Source: Treponema succinifaciens DSM 2489 (GTDB taxonomy: Bacteria > Spirochaetota > Spirochaetia > Treponematales > Treponemataceae). Taken from it: a stretch of DNA of 64,000 bases. Both the position numbers and the translations under genes were made by a program. The notes beneath the pieces were generated by a model that saw only the letters and a list, made by a program, of their open reading frames with translations, was not told the origin of the DNA and made no database searches. Positions 1 to 8,446 of the stretch are shown in pieces. The stretch covers positions 496,001-560,000 of the forward strand of contig NC_015385.1 of assembly GCF_000195275.1 (NCBI RefSeq). Reading direction: 5' to 3'. Positions within the stretch are counted from its first letter, which is position 1. Each line of letters starts with the position of its first letter.

Positions 1-60
1 TTTGATGTTTCAAATGCAGTTCCTTTAGAACAGAAAAAAAATGCGGAGGCTGAAAAATGA
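1..60 (+). CDS. rnfD: C-terminal end of probable RnfD (partial)
   Basis: An open frame runs in from the left edge and ends at a TGA that overlaps the ATG of the next gene in an ATGA junction. Only 19 charged residues are visible, so identity rests on position: in rnfCDGEAB operons the gene before rnfG is rnfD, an integral membrane flavoprotein subunit of the ion-translocating ferredoxin:NAD+ oxidoreductase. Nothing in the visible residues is diagnostic. Confidence 0.5.
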   Translation, partial: FDVSNAVPLEQKKNAEAEK

Positions 61-659
61 GCCAGAAAAATTCAGTCTTGGAAATGCTTGGACTTGGAAT
101 TGTCCTTGCGATTTATGCAATGGCGGCTTGCACAGTTCTTGCTGTTGTAAATAATTTTACTTACGGACGGATTGCGCAGAATAAACTTAACAAAGCGAAT
201 GCCGCAATGAAAGCTGTTGTAAAAGACGCAGATTCTTTTGAGGCTGTTGATTCATTTCCTGCAGCATCAAATTCTTCTATTACAATACAAAATATTTTTA
301 TCGCAAAGCAGGGTGGAAACGTGATTGGCGGAGTTGCCCAAGTTACAGGTCCGACTTATGACAAAGGCACAATCATGGTTGGAATGAAATCCGACGGAAC
401 TGTTACAGGCTTGCAGTTTTTGGAGCTTACTGATTCTCCGGGATTCGGCTTGAAGGCAAATGATCCGACTTTTACTCTTGCCAGCGGAAAAACATTTTAC
501 GGACAATTTGAAGGAAAAAATGCCAAAGACGGATTTGTTGCCGGTCAGACTTTTGACTCTATTTCCGGGGCGACAATAACTAGCGTTGGCATTGGCAATC
601 TTATTTCCGCAGGAACAGAATGCCTTTTAAAAGTTCTTGATGGACAGGAGTTTAATTGA
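57..659 (+). CDS. rnfG: RnfG, FMN-binding subunit of the Rnf complex
   Basis: This is a 200-residue Rnf subunit carrying covalently bound FMN and passing electrons between membrane subunits of the Rnf complex. One N-terminal membrane helix (about residues 10-32) anchors a domain on the outer side of the membrane. The flavinylation motif SGAT lies at residues 170-173 within DSISGATIT; in RnfG/NqrC proteins the threonine of SGAT takes FMN by phosphoester linkage, installed by ApbE. The start overlaps the preceding stop (ATGA), and rnfE follows directly, so translation is probably coupled. Family assignment is firm; that the complex pumps Na+ rather than H+ is not shown here. Confidence 0.93.
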   Translation: MSQKNSVLEMLGLGIVLAIYAMAACTVLAVVNNFTYGRIAQNKLNKANAAMKAVVKDADSFEAVDSFPAASNSSITIQNIFIAKQGGNVIGGVAQVTGPTYDKGTIMVGMKSDGTVTGLQFLELTDSPGFGLKANDPTFTLASGKTFYGQFEGKNAKDGFVAGQTFDSISGATITSVGIGNLISAGTECLLKVLDGQEFN

Positions 660-660
660 T

Positions 661-1278
661 ATGAACAAGCAGCTTCAAATTTTTACAAACGGTTTCTTAA
701 AGGAAAATCCGCTTTTGGTTTTAAATATCGGCTTGTGTTCTTCGCTTGGAGTTACAACAAGTATTTTTAACGGACTTGGAATGGGAATGAGCATGACATT
801 TGTTCTTCTTATGAGCGAGCTTGTAATCAGCGTTTTTAGAAAATACATTCCCAACGCAATCCGCCTTCCAATTTTTATAATTATTATTGCGGCGTTTACA
901 ACTATTGTTCAGTTTGTGCTTCAGGCTTATGTTGAATCTTTGTATGATGCGCTTGGAGTTTTTCTTCCGCTGATTGTTGTAAACTGCATTATCATGGGAC
1001 GCGTTGAATCTTTCGCTTCAAAAAACAATGTTGGAAATTCTATTCTCGATGCGCTCGGAATGGGAATTGGCTACACTTGCGTTCTCGTTGTGATTTCGCT
1101 TGTGCGTGAATTTTTTGGCGGCGGAACTTTGATGGCTGGAACTTCTGTAAAGCTTGAGCTTATTCCTGAAGCGTACAGAATTGGAATTTTAAACAGCGCG
1201 CCGGGCGGCTTCATTGTTTTTGGACTTCTTGGTGCGGCAGTTCAGGCTTTAAAAAATAAAAAGGAGGCTGCAAAATGA
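661..1278 (+). CDS. rnfE: RnfE, membrane subunit of the Rnf complex
   Basis: Hydrophobic protein of 205 residues with about six membrane helices, homologous to RnfE/NqrD. With RnfA it forms the membrane core that couples electron flow to ion movement. I chose the ATG at 661, one base after the rnfG stop, because AGGAG at 646-650 sits upstream; the frame also opens at a TTG at 637 inside rnfG, which has no such site and would add eight residues. The gene overlaps rnfA by four bases. Confidence 0.92.
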   Translation: MNKQLQIFTNGFLKENPLLVLNIGLCSSLGVTTSIFNGLGMGMSMTFVLLMSELVISVFRKYIPNAIRLPIFIIIIAAFTTIVQFVLQAYVESLYDALGVFLPLIVVNCIIMGRVESFASKNNVGNSILDALGMGIGYTCVLVVISLVREFFGGGTLMAGTSVKLELIPEAYRIGILNSAPGGFIVFGLLGAAVQALKNKKEAAK

Positions 1279-1853
1279 CTGATATGATTCAGCTTTTTAT
1301 AAAGTCAGCAATTGTTGACAATGTTGTTTTTATTCAGTATTTGGCAATCTGTCCTTTTATTGGAATGACTGCTGAAACTGGCAAGGCTTCTGGAATGGGA
1401 CTTGCTACAACTTTTGTTATCATTCTTGCAACTGTTGTTACTTGGCCTTTGTATAAATTTGTGATGATTCCGCTTGGATTGGAATTTTTGCAGACATTGT
1501 TTTTCATTCTTGTAATTGCATCTCTTGTTCAGCTTGTTGAATTTTATCTGAAAAAATCCGCGCCTGGACTTTATTCTTCAATGGGCGTTTATCTTGCGCT
1601 GATTACAACAAACTGCGCGGTTCTTGGCGTTACAATAAACTGCATAAGCAAAGACTACAATTATATTCAGAGCATTGTTTATGCTTTTGGAACAGCCTGC
1701 GGATTTCTTTTGAGCATGGTGATTATGTCTGGCGTAAGAAGCAGAATTAAAATTGCAAAAATTCCTGAAGCTTTTAAAGGAACTCCAATTCTTTATGTTG
1801 CCGCCGGACTTTTGAGCCTTGCGTTTTTAGGCTTTAAAGGTCTTATAAAATAA
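1275..1853 (+). CDS. rnfA: RnfA, membrane subunit of the Rnf complex
   Basis: Integral membrane protein of 192 residues with about six helices, homologous to RnfA/NqrE. RnfA and RnfE are paralogous and pack as an inverted pair in the membrane. The ATG overlaps the rnfE stop as ATGA and follows a strong AAGGAGG site at 1260-1266. The family and the gene order G-E-A-B are clear. Confidence 0.92.
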   Translation: MTDMIQLFIKSAIVDNVVFIQYLAICPFIGMTAETGKASGMGLATTFVIILATVVTWPLYKFVMIPLGLEFLQTLFFILVIASLVQLVEFYLKKSAPGLYSSMGVYLALITTNCAVLGVTINCISKDYNYIQSIVYAFGTACGFLLSMVIMSGVRSRIKIAKIPEAFKGTPILYVAAGLLSLAFLGFKGLIK

Positions 1854-1870
1854 TTCAGCGGAGGAACTTT

Positions 1871-2692
1871 ATGAATACGATTATTTTAACAGTTGTTATT
1901 GCTCTGCTGATTGGTTTTGTTCTTGGCACACTTCTAGGGCTTTTTAAAAAAATATTTTCAGTTGAAGTTGATCCAAAAGTTTCCCAGGCAAGAGAAGCTC
2001 TTCCCGGCGCTAACTGCGGAGGATGCGGATATGCTGGTTGCGATTCGTTTGCTGTGGCTGTTGTAAAAGGCGAAGCTCCTGCAAATGGATGTGTTGCAGG
2101 CGGACCGTCTGTTTCTACGGCGTTAAATAAAATTTTGGGCTTGTCTGGCGATGAGTCTGATTCTGCAAAAAAGGCGGCTGTTCTTGCTTGCCACGGAACA
2201 ACTGAATGCGCTGGAACAAAAGGAATTTACAACGGCGTTCAGACTTGCAAAGCCGCCCAGCTTTCCGTGAATGGAACAAAGCTTTGCGCTTTTGGCTGCA
2301 TTGGTCTTGGCGACTGCGTTTCTTCTTGTCCGTTTGGCGCATTGTCAATGGGAGACGACGGGCTTCCTCATGTTGATTATTCAAAGTGTGTTGGCTGCGG
2401 AAAATGTGCAAAGGCTTGTCCTAAAAAACTTTTCAGCATTACAAACATTGAATTAAAAGGTCCTGTCGCGCTTTGTTCTTGCCATAACGACAATAAGCCT
2501 CAGATTAGAAAAGACTGTTCTGCCGGATGCTTTAAATGCGGAATTTGCGCAAAAAAATGTCCTGAGCAGTGCATTGATCTTTCTTCTGGAATTCCTGCGG
2601 TTGATTATTCAAAATGTACAAGCTGCGGAACTTGTGTTTCCTCTTGCCCTGACAAAGTTTTGAAATTCATGCAGGAACTTACTGCTGTATAA
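1871..2692 (+). CDS. rnfB: RnfB, iron-sulfur subunit of the Rnf complex
   Basis: RnfB takes electrons from reduced ferredoxin into the Rnf complex. The 273-residue protein has one N-terminal membrane helix (residues 3-25), a four-cysteine cluster site typical of RnfB (Cys49, 52, 57 and 74, around NCGGCGYAGC), and then four ferredoxin-like CxxCxxCxxxCP-type motifs at about 143-154 (first cysteine spacing altered), 173-184, 220-231 and 249-260. That is more clusters than the shortest RnfB proteins carry and fits the long form of anaerobes. It is the last rnf gene here, 17 nt after rnfA, with a GGAGG site upstream. Confidence 0.93.
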   Translation: MNTIILTVVIALLIGFVLGTLLGLFKKIFSVEVDPKVSQAREALPGANCGGCGYAGCDSFAVAVVKGEAPANGCVAGGPSVSTALNKILGLSGDESDSAKKAAVLACHGTTECAGTKGIYNGVQTCKAAQLSVNGTKLCAFGCIGLGDCVSSCPFGALSMGDDGLPHVDYSKCVGCGKCAKACPKKLFSITNIELKGPVALCSCHNDNKPQIRKDCSAGCFKCGICAKKCPEQCIDLSSGIPAVDYSKCTSCGTCVSSCPDKVLKFMQELTAV

Positions 2693-2719
2693 AATTTGTT
2701 TTATAGATAGGAGGTTTCT

Positions 2720-2884
2720 ATGACAAATGTTCAGGTCATAAAAGAACTGACAAATTTAAAAACTTATTGTTCTGCAACTTCTTTGGATGTAGTTGAGTAT
2801 GCAATAAAAGTTTTTCAGAAACTTGAAAGCTGCGGAATTTCAGAGCCGCTGGAAACTGAATTTAAGAAAGAGGAAGAAAAATGA
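2720..2884 (+). CDS. 54-residue small protein of unknown function
   Basis: A short frame opens at ATG 2720 behind a strong AGGAGGT site (2709-2715) and ends in a TGA overlapping the ATG of the antiporter gene (ATGA). The product is soluble, apparently helical, with two cysteines (residues 17 and 38) and a lysine/glutamate-rich tail ending in EEEK. I do not recognise a family. The good ribosome binding site, the exact overlap and the lack of any other explanation for the 188-nt rnfB-antiporter gap support a real coupled gene. It could be an accessory or regulatory peptide of the antiporter, but that is only inference from position. Confidence 0.72.
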   Translation: MTNVQVIKELTNLKTYCSATSLDVVEYAIKVFQKLESCGISEPLETEFKKEEEK

Positions 2885-4374
2885 TAGGAACATTTTGGTC
2901 TTTAGTTCCGCCGGTCGTAGCAATTTGTCTGGCGCTTATAACAAAGGAAGTTTATTCTTCTTTATTTATCGGAATTTTAATTGGCGGTCTTTTTTATTCA
3001 GGATTCAGTTTTGCAGGAACAATAAATCATGTTTTTAAAGACGGGTTCGTAGGCTCTCTGTCTGATTCTTACAACGTAGGAATTTTGATTTTCCTTGTTA
3101 TTCTTGGAATAATGGTTGCGCTCATGAACAAGGCTGGTGGTTCTGCGGCTTTTGGTGAATGGGCAAAAAAACGCATAAAGTCAAAAAAGAATGCGCAGAT
3201 TGCAACTATTTTTCTTGGAATAATTGTTTTCATTGATGACTATTTTAACTGCCTCACAGTTGGAAGCGTAATGCGTCCGATTACAGACAGATATAAAGTT
3301 TCAAAAGAAAAACTTGCTTATCTTATTGATTCAACTGCGGCTCCAGTTTGCATTATTGCGCCTATCAGTTCTTGGGCTGCGGCTGTAACAGGATTTGTTG
3401 AAGGCGAAGACGGATTTCAGCTTTTTATAAAAGCGATTCCTTATAATTTTTACGCGCTTCTTACAATTTTTGCTCTTTTTGCAATTGTTATTTCCGGAGT
3501 TGATTTTGGTCCTATGAAAGGCTTTGAAGCTTTGTCATCTTCATCTTCTTCCAATGAACTTGAAGAGGAAAAACTTCCAACTGCAAAAGGAAAAGTTCTG
3601 GATCTTGTGTTCCCTATAATTTCGCTCATCGTTTTCTGCGTAATTGGAATGATTTATACAGGCGGATTTTTTGCTTCAGGCGAAGACCACCGCGGATTTG
3701 TTGCGGCTTTTTCTGGCTGTGATGCTTCTGTCGGACTTATGTACGGTTCTTTTGGCGCGCTGATTTTAACTTTGATTGTTTTTGTTTTGCGCCGTGTTTT
3801 GAGTTTTAAAGACTGCATGTCTTGTATTCCAGACGGATTTAAAGCCATGGTTCCTGCGATTTTGATTTTGACGCTCGCCTGGACTTTGAAATCTATGACA
3901 GACAGTCTTGGCTCAAAAGAATTTGTTTCATCATTTGTTCAGACTTATGCTTCTGGAATGCTGAATTTTCTTCCTGCGATTGTATTCGTAATTGGCGCGT
4001 TCCTTGCATTTGCAACTGGAACTTCCTGGGGAACTTTTGGAATTCTTATTCCTATTGTAGTCGCCGTGTTTAACGGAAGTGATTACAACCTTATGATTAT
4101 TTCAATTTCAGCGTGCATGGCAGGAGCTGTTTGCGGAGACCACTGTTCGCCGATTTCTGATACAACTATAATGGCAAGCGCTGGCGCGGAATGTGTTCAC
4201 GTGAACCATGTTAATTCGCAGCTTCCTTACGCACTTTCCGTTGCAGGCGTTTCTTTTATTTGCTATCTGATTGCGGGTCTTGTAAAAAATCCAATTCTTC
4301 CTATTTTGTTCGGAATGATTGTGATTGCAGGATTTTTATTTTTCCTTAAAAAACATCAGAAAGCAGAAGCTTAA
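2881..4374 (+). CDS. NhaC-family Na+/H+ antiporter-like transporter
   Basis: A 497-residue protein with about 11-12 membrane helices that resembles the NhaC / YuiF-type Na+/H+ antiporter family. Recognisable stretches include FIDDYFNCLTVG near residue 117, the following PITDRYKVS segment, and CGDHCSPISDTT near residue 420, a conserved NhaC-type motif. These proteins exchange Na+ for H+ at the inner membrane. It overlaps the upstream 54-residue gene by four bases and follows the rnf genes, which would fit the use or control of an Rnf-generated Na+ gradient. Some relatives exchange amino acids or organic acids instead, so the substrate is not certain. Confidence 0.85.
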   Translation: MIGTFWSLVPPVVAICLALITKEVYSSLFIGILIGGLFYSGFSFAGTINHVFKDGFVGSLSDSYNVGILIFLVILGIMVALMNKAGGSAAFGEWAKKRIKSKKNAQIATIFLGIIVFIDDYFNCLTVGSVMRPITDRYKVSKEKLAYLIDSTAAPVCIIAPISSWAAAVTGFVEGEDGFQLFIKAIPYNFYALLTIFALFAIVISGVDFGPMKGFEALSSSSSSNELEEEKLPTAKGKVLDLVFPIISLIVFCVIGMIYTGGFFASGEDHRGFVAAFSGCDASVGLMYGSFGALILTLIVFVLRRVLSFKDCMSCIPDGFKAMVPAILILTLAWTLKSMTDSLGSKEFVSSFVQTYASGMLNFLPAIVFVIGAFLAFATGTSWGTFGILIPIVVAVFNGSDYNLMIISISACMAGAVCGDHCSPISDTTIMASAGAECVHVNHVNSQLPYALSVAGVSFICYLIAGLVKNPILPILFGMIVIAGFLFFLKKHQKAEA

Positions 4375-4386
4375 ACTTAGGAGTGT

Positions 4387-4425
4387 AACAAAAACTTTGA
4401 CTGAAATAGCGTCAAAGTTTTTGTT
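4387..4425 (+). terminator. Rho-independent terminator after the rnf-antiporter operon
   Basis: A perfect 15-bp stem (AACAAAAACTTTGAC at 4387-4401 pairing with 4411-4425) with a 9-nt loop begins 12 nt after the antiporter stop. The 3' arm is T-rich and would supply the U-tract. The A-rich 5' arm makes it potentially bidirectional. Confidence 0.7.
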
Positions 4426-4428
4426 CAC

Positions 4429-4516
4429 AAGTTTGCGTTGCAAACTTCTTGTTGATTGCATATTCTCATTTCATTGTGAATATGCTTAAAAAGCCAAATC
4501 GAAAGTTTATACTTTC
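4429..4516 (+). promoter_or_regulatory. Three further hairpins in the uraA leader
   Basis: After the terminator come three more perfect hairpins before uraA: AAGTTTGC at 4429-4436 with 4440-4447 (3-nt loop), GCATATTC at 4458-4465 with 4478-4485 (12-nt loop), and GAAAGT at 4501-4506 with 4511-4516 (4-nt loop). Together they fill nearly all of the space before the uraA ribosome binding site. They might be an attenuator or just a hairpin cluster of the kind found elsewhere in this window. No PyrR binding site was recognised. Confidence 0.45.
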
Positions 4517-4541
4517 TCATTGACTTTTTATTGGAGTAAAA

Positions 4542-5837
4542 ATGTCTAATGATAATTTAAATGCGGTTTATGATGCGCGCACTTTGGGAAAGCCTAGAAT
4601 GCTTGCGCTTGGTGTTCAGCACATGTTTGCAATGTTCGGCGCAACGGTTCTTGTTCCGCAGCTTACGGGGCTTAGCGTTTCTTCTACGCTTTTGTTTGCC
4701 GGAATCGGAACTCTTATATTTCATTTTTTTACAAAAGGAAAAGTTCCGGCTTTCTTAGGCTCGTCGTTTGCTTTTCTTGCCGGCTACATGACAATCGCCC
4801 CGAATGGTGAAAAACATCTTTTGCCTTATGCGTGTCTTGGCGTTGCTTGTTCTGCTGCTTTGTATTTTTTGCTTGCTGTTCTTGTAAAAGTTTTCGGTGT
4901 AAAAAAAGTAATGCGCTTTTTTCCGCCGGTTGTAACAGGTCCGATTATAATTTCGATTGGACTTACGCTTTCACAGTCGGCAGTAGACAATTGCTCAAGA
5001 AACTGGCTTGTTGCTTTTTCTGCGGTTCTTGTAATTGTTGCCTGCGTTATCTGGGGAAGGAGAATGATAAAAATTATTCCGATTCTTCTTGCGGCTGTCG
5101 TTTCTTATGTCTTTGCAGGAATCCTTGGCGAAGTTGATTTTACTTCTGTAAAAAATGCGGCTTGGATTGGGCTTCCGGTTCTCAAGGAAAATACAGTTTT
5201 TGCAATTTTTGAAAATCCAGACACTTCATTAATTATAACTTCTATAGTTACGATTGTTCCGATTGCGATTGCAACCATGATGGAGCATATCGGAGATATT
5301 GCCGCCATTTCATCAACTGTAAACAGAAATTATTTTGAAAATCCCGGACTTCACAGAACACTTTTCGGCGACGGACTTGCAACTCTTGTTGCTTCACTTT
5401 TCGGCGCACCTGCAAATACAACTTACGGCGAAAATACCGGCGTTCTTACTTTGTCAAGAGTTTACGATCCTCGTGTAATCAGAATTGCAGCGGTGATTGC
5501 GATTTTGTTTTCGTTCTCTCCAAAGTTTGCGGCGTTAATAAGCGCGATGCCGGCTGCGACTTGCGGCGGAATTTCAATTGTTCTATATGGAATGATATCC
5601 GCAGTCGGCGTAAGAAACATTGTTGAGAGCCAGGTTGATTTCAAGAATTCACGCAACGTAATTATCGCGGCTCTGATTCTTGTTCTTTCAATCGGAATAA
5701 AATATAGTTCCGCCGGAGCTGTAAACATTCACATCGGCGGTCTGACTCTCGGACTTTCCGGCTTGGCAACTGGAGCTTTGATTGGAATCATTTTGAATAT
5801 GCTTTTGCCTGAAAAAAAGGCTTCGGAAAAAGAGTAG
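4542..5837 (+). CDS. uraA: Uracil permease (NCS2 family)
   Basis: Imports uracil by H+ symport across the inner membrane. The 431-residue protein has the NCS2/UraA hallmarks: [14 protein letters not shown] in the first helix (residues 26-39), the glutamate-containing EHIGD motif (residues 248-252) and [14 protein letters not shown] (288-301), whose glutamate binds the base in UraA. Asn at the end of TTYGEN is typical of uracil rather than purine carriers. A GGAG site precedes the ATG, and upp begins four bases after the stop, so the pair forms a pyrimidine salvage operon. Confidence 0.92.
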   Translation: MSNDNLNAVYDARTLGKPRMLALGVQHMFAMFGATVLVPQLTGLSVSSTLLFAGIGTLIFHFFTKGKVPAFLGSSFAFLAGYMTIAPNGEKHLLPYACLGVACSAALYFLLAVLVKVFGVKKVMRFFPPVVTGPIIISIGLTLSQSAVDNCSRNWLVAFSAVLVIVACVIWGRRMIKIIPILLAAVVSYVFAGILGEVDFTSVKNAAWIGLPVLKENTVFAIFENPDTSLIITSIVTIVPIAIATMMEHIGDIAAISSTVNRNYFENPGLHRTLFGDGLATLVASLFGAPANTTYGENTGVLTLSRVYDPRVIRIAAVIAILFSFSPKFAALISAMPAATCGGISIVLYGMISAVGVRNIVESQVDFKNSRNVIIAALILVLSIGIKYSSAGAVNIHIGGLTLGLSGLATGALIGIILNMLLPEKKASEKE

Positions 5838-5841
5838 CTTT

Positions 5842-6477
5842 ATGGAAAATAAAAATGTAGTTTTTTTAAATCATCCGCTGATTCAGCATAAAATTTCAAT
5901 GCTCCGCGATGAAAAAACTGGAACAAATGAATTCAGAAAACTTGTTGAAGAAATTGCAGTTTTGATGGGATATGAAGCTTTGCGCGATCTTCCGGTTGAA
6001 GATGTTGAAGTAAAAACTCCGATTGAAACTTGCAAAACTCCGATGCTTTCTGGAAAAAAACTTGTTGTTGTTCCGATTCTTCGCGCTGGACTTGGAATGA
6101 TGAACGGAATGCTGACTCTTGTTCCTTCCGCAAAAGTCGGGCACATCGGTTTGAGCCGCAATGAAAAAACTCATCAGGCTGAAGAATATTACTGCAAAAT
6201 GCCGGATTCTCTTGATCAGCGTCAGATTGTAATTGTTGATCCGATGCTTGCAACTGGAGGCTCTGCAGTTTCCGCAGTTGATTTTATAAAAAAGCGTGGC
6301 GGAAAAAACATAAAATTCATGTGCATAATTGCTGCTCCAGAAGGCGTTGAAGTTTTAACAAAAGCTCATCCTGATGTAAAACTTTTCATTGGCCACCTTG
6401 ATCGTTGCCTGAATGAAAACGCATATATTTGTCCTGGTCTTGGAGATGCCGGAGACAGAATTTTTGGAACAAATTAG
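5842..6477 (+). CDS. upp: Uracil phosphoribosyltransferase
   Basis: Cytoplasmic enzyme that joins uracil and PRPP to give UMP. Length (211 residues) is normal. The PRPP-binding loop [11 protein letters not shown] is at residues 132-142, [11 protein letters not shown] near 76-86 is the conserved strand-loop of the family, and [10 protein letters not shown] near 197-206 is the uracil-binding segment. It lies immediately behind uraA, so imported uracil is trapped directly as UMP. Confidence 0.96.
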   Translation: MENKNVVFLNHPLIQHKISMLRDEKTGTNEFRKLVEEIAVLMGYEALRDLPVEDVEVKTPIETCKTPMLSGKKLVVVPILRAGLGMMNGMLTLVPSAKVGHIGLSRNEKTHQAEEYYCKMPDSLDQRQIVIVDPMLATGGSAVSAVDFIKKRGGKNIKFMCIIAAPEGVEVLTKAHPDVKLFIGHLDRCLNENAYICPGLGDAGDRIFGTN

Positions 6478-6492
6478 TTTATGTTAAAAATT

Positions 6493-6521
6493 CGTGCTTC
6501 GTTGATTTTTAGCGGAGCATG
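6493..6521 (+). terminator. Possible stem-loop after upp
   Basis: The segment folds into an 11-bp stem (6493-6503 with 6511-6521, including G-T pairs) with a 7-nt loop, 16 nt after the upp stop. No U-tract follows the stem, so it may stabilise or end the uraA-upp message but is not a textbook intrinsic terminator. Confidence 0.3.
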
Positions 6522-6530
6522 AATCCACAA

Positions 6531-6559
6531 TTGACTATTTAAGTATTTAGTTTTACTAT
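6531..6559 (+). promoter_or_regulatory. Promoter of alaS, predicted leaderless transcript
   Basis: TTGACT (6531-6536), a 17-nt spacer and TACTAT (6554-6559) form a good sigma-70 promoter. The -10 box ends only 8 nt before the alaS ATG and no Shine-Dalgarno sequence lies between, so transcription should begin at or within one or two bases of the start codon. Confidence 0.65.
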
Positions 6560-6567
6560 AGATTGCT

Positions 6568-8385
6568 ATGACTGCAAACGAGTTACGTTCAAAATATATT
6601 GAATTTTTTAAATCAAAGAATCATGTTGAAATTTCAGGCCAGTCTTTAATTCCTGAAAACGATCCTTCCGTACTTTTTACAACTGCCGGAATGCATCCGC
6701 TTGTTCCGTATCTTTTGGGAGAAAAACATCCGGCAGGAACACGCCTTACAGATTACCAGAAATGCATCCGCACAGGTGATATTGATGAAGTGGGCGACCC
6801 TAGCCATCTTACCTGCTTTGAAATGCTGGGAAACTGGTCGCTGGGCGATTATTTTAAAAAAGAATCAATCGGCTTTTCCTATGAATTCCTTACAAGCCCA
6901 AAATGGCTCGGTCTTGATCCGCGTAAAATTTCTGTGACAGTTTTTGCCGGCGATGACAATGCTCCCCGCGATGAGGAAGCCGCTACTTACTGGAAAGAAA
7001 ACGGAATGCCGGAAGACAAAATCGCATATCTTCCTGCAAGCGACAACTGGTGGGCTGCAGGTCCTACCGGTCCATGCGGTCCTGACACTGAGATTTTCTA
7101 CTGGGTTGGAGAGGGACTTCCTCCTGCCGGCTCCAACAAAGGAACGGACAGCGAAAACTGGATGGAAATCTGGAACAACGTTTTTATGCAGTACAACCGC
7201 GTTGATGAAAAAACTCTTGTGCCGCTTCCAAAGAAAAATGTCGATACCGGAATGGGTCTTGAGCGCACAAACTGTATTCTGCAGGGAAAAACATCTGTCT
7301 ATCTTACCGAGGTTTTCCAGCCGATTATTGCAAAAATCGAGGAGCTTTCTTCCTATAAATACGGCACGGATGAGGAAAAGGACAGAAGCGTCCGGATCAT
7401 CGCAGACCATTCCCGCTCGGCGGTTTTTATTCTTGGCGACCAGAAAGGTGTTTCTCCTTCAAATGTCGGTGCGGGCTACGTTCTCCGCCGTCTGATCCGC
7501 CGTGCAGTCCGCCACGGAATGAAGCTCGGAATCGAAAAGAATTTCCTTGCGGATATTGCACAGGCAGTAATCGAAAATTTCAAGTGTGCATATCCGGAGC
7601 TTGAGCAGAACAAGGAAAAGATTTTCACGGAGCTTTCCGCGGAGGAAAATAAATTCCGCGACACTTTGCGCAAAGGCGAGGCGGAATTCCAGAAGCTTCT
7701 TCCGAACCTGATGAAAAATCCCAAGAAGGAAATTTCAGGCAAAATCGCATTCAGGCTTTACGACACATTCGGATTCCCGCTTGAGCTTACTCAGGAACTT
7801 GGTGCCGAAAACGGATTCACCGTCGATGTCGAGGGATTCAAGGAGGCCGAGCGCAAGCATCAGGAGGCTTCAAAAACTCAGGATGCAGGTGCTGCCAAGG
7901 GCGGACTTGCCGAACAGTCGGACACAACCACAAAATATCACACGGCGACCCACCTGCTTCAGCAGGCGCTTGTCAATGTTCTTGGAGACAAAGTCGCGCA
8001 GAAAGGCTCGAACATCACGAATGAGCGTATGAGATTTGACTTCACGTTTGACCGCCCGATGACAAAAGAGGAAATCCAGAAGGTCGAGGACATTGTGAAC
8101 GAGCAGATTAAAAAAGATTTGCCTGTTACGATGGAAGTCATGCCGCTTGAAAAGGCGACGGCAGAAGGGGCGCGCGCACTGTTCACGAACAAATACGGCG
8201 AGGATGTGAAGGTCTACACAATCGGCGAAAAGGACAACTGGTTCAGCAAGGAAGTCTGCGGCGGACCGCACGTCCAGCACACGGCGCAGATCGGCGAATT
8301 CAAAATCCAGAAGGAACAGTCATCTTCCGCAGGAGTACGCAGAATCAGGGCTGTAATTTCCGGTGGACTTCCGTTGGAAAAATAA
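6568..8385 (+). CDS. alaS: Alanyl-tRNA synthetase, short form without C-terminal domain
   Basis: Charges tRNA-Ala. The 605-residue protein has the class II catalytic core (TAGMHPLVPYLLGEKHP near residue 38, GPTGPCGPDTE near 166) and the editing domain that clears mischarged Ser/Gly, with zinc-binding residues in HTATH near 460 and CGGPHVQH near 570. It ends right after the editing domain and lacks the oligomerisation C-Ala domain found in the roughly 875-residue E. coli enzyme; short forms are known in spirochaetes. No ribosome binding site precedes the ATG, in line with leaderless initiation. From about 6.9 kb onward, codons become clearly richer in G/C at third positions than in neighbouring genes. 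Confidence 0.95.
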   Translation: MTANELRSKYIEFFKSKNHVEISGQSLIPENDPSVLFTTAGMHPLVPYLLGEKHPAGTRLTDYQKCIRTGDIDEVGDPSHLTCFEMLGNWSLGDYFKKESIGFSYEFLTSPKWLGLDPRKISVTVFAGDDNAPRDEEAATYWKENGMPEDKIAYLPASDNWWAAGPTGPCGPDTEIFYWVGEGLPPAGSNKGTDSENWMEIWNNVFMQYNRVDEKTLVPLPKKNVDTGMGLERTNCILQGKTSVYLTEVFQPIIAKIEELSSYKYGTDEEKDRSVRIIADHSRSAVFILGDQKGVSPSNVGAGYVLRRLIRRAVRHGMKLGIEKNFLADIAQAVIENFKCAYPELEQNKEKIFTELSAEENKFRDTLRKGEAEFQKLLPNLMKNPKKEISGKIAFRLYDTFGFPLELTQELGAENGFTVDVEGFKEAERKHQEASKTQDAGAAKGGLAEQSDTTTKYHTATHLLQQALVNVLGDKVAQKGSNITNERMRFDFTFDRPMTKEEIQKVEDIVNEQIKKDLPVTMEVMPLEKATAEGARALFTNKYGEDVKVYTIGEKDNWFSKEVCGGPHVQHTAQIGEFKIQKEQSSSAGVRRIRAVISGGLPLEK

Positions 8386-8446
8386 CTGTGTAACCGAACA
8401 TAATAATAACTGTTTATTAATAAATGAATTAAAAGGATGAATTTTC

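Noticed and set aside
6865-7495. Two frames of 181 and 183 residues overlapping alaS on both strands
   Set aside because: Shadows of a clear alaS; they result from the GC-richer codon style there.
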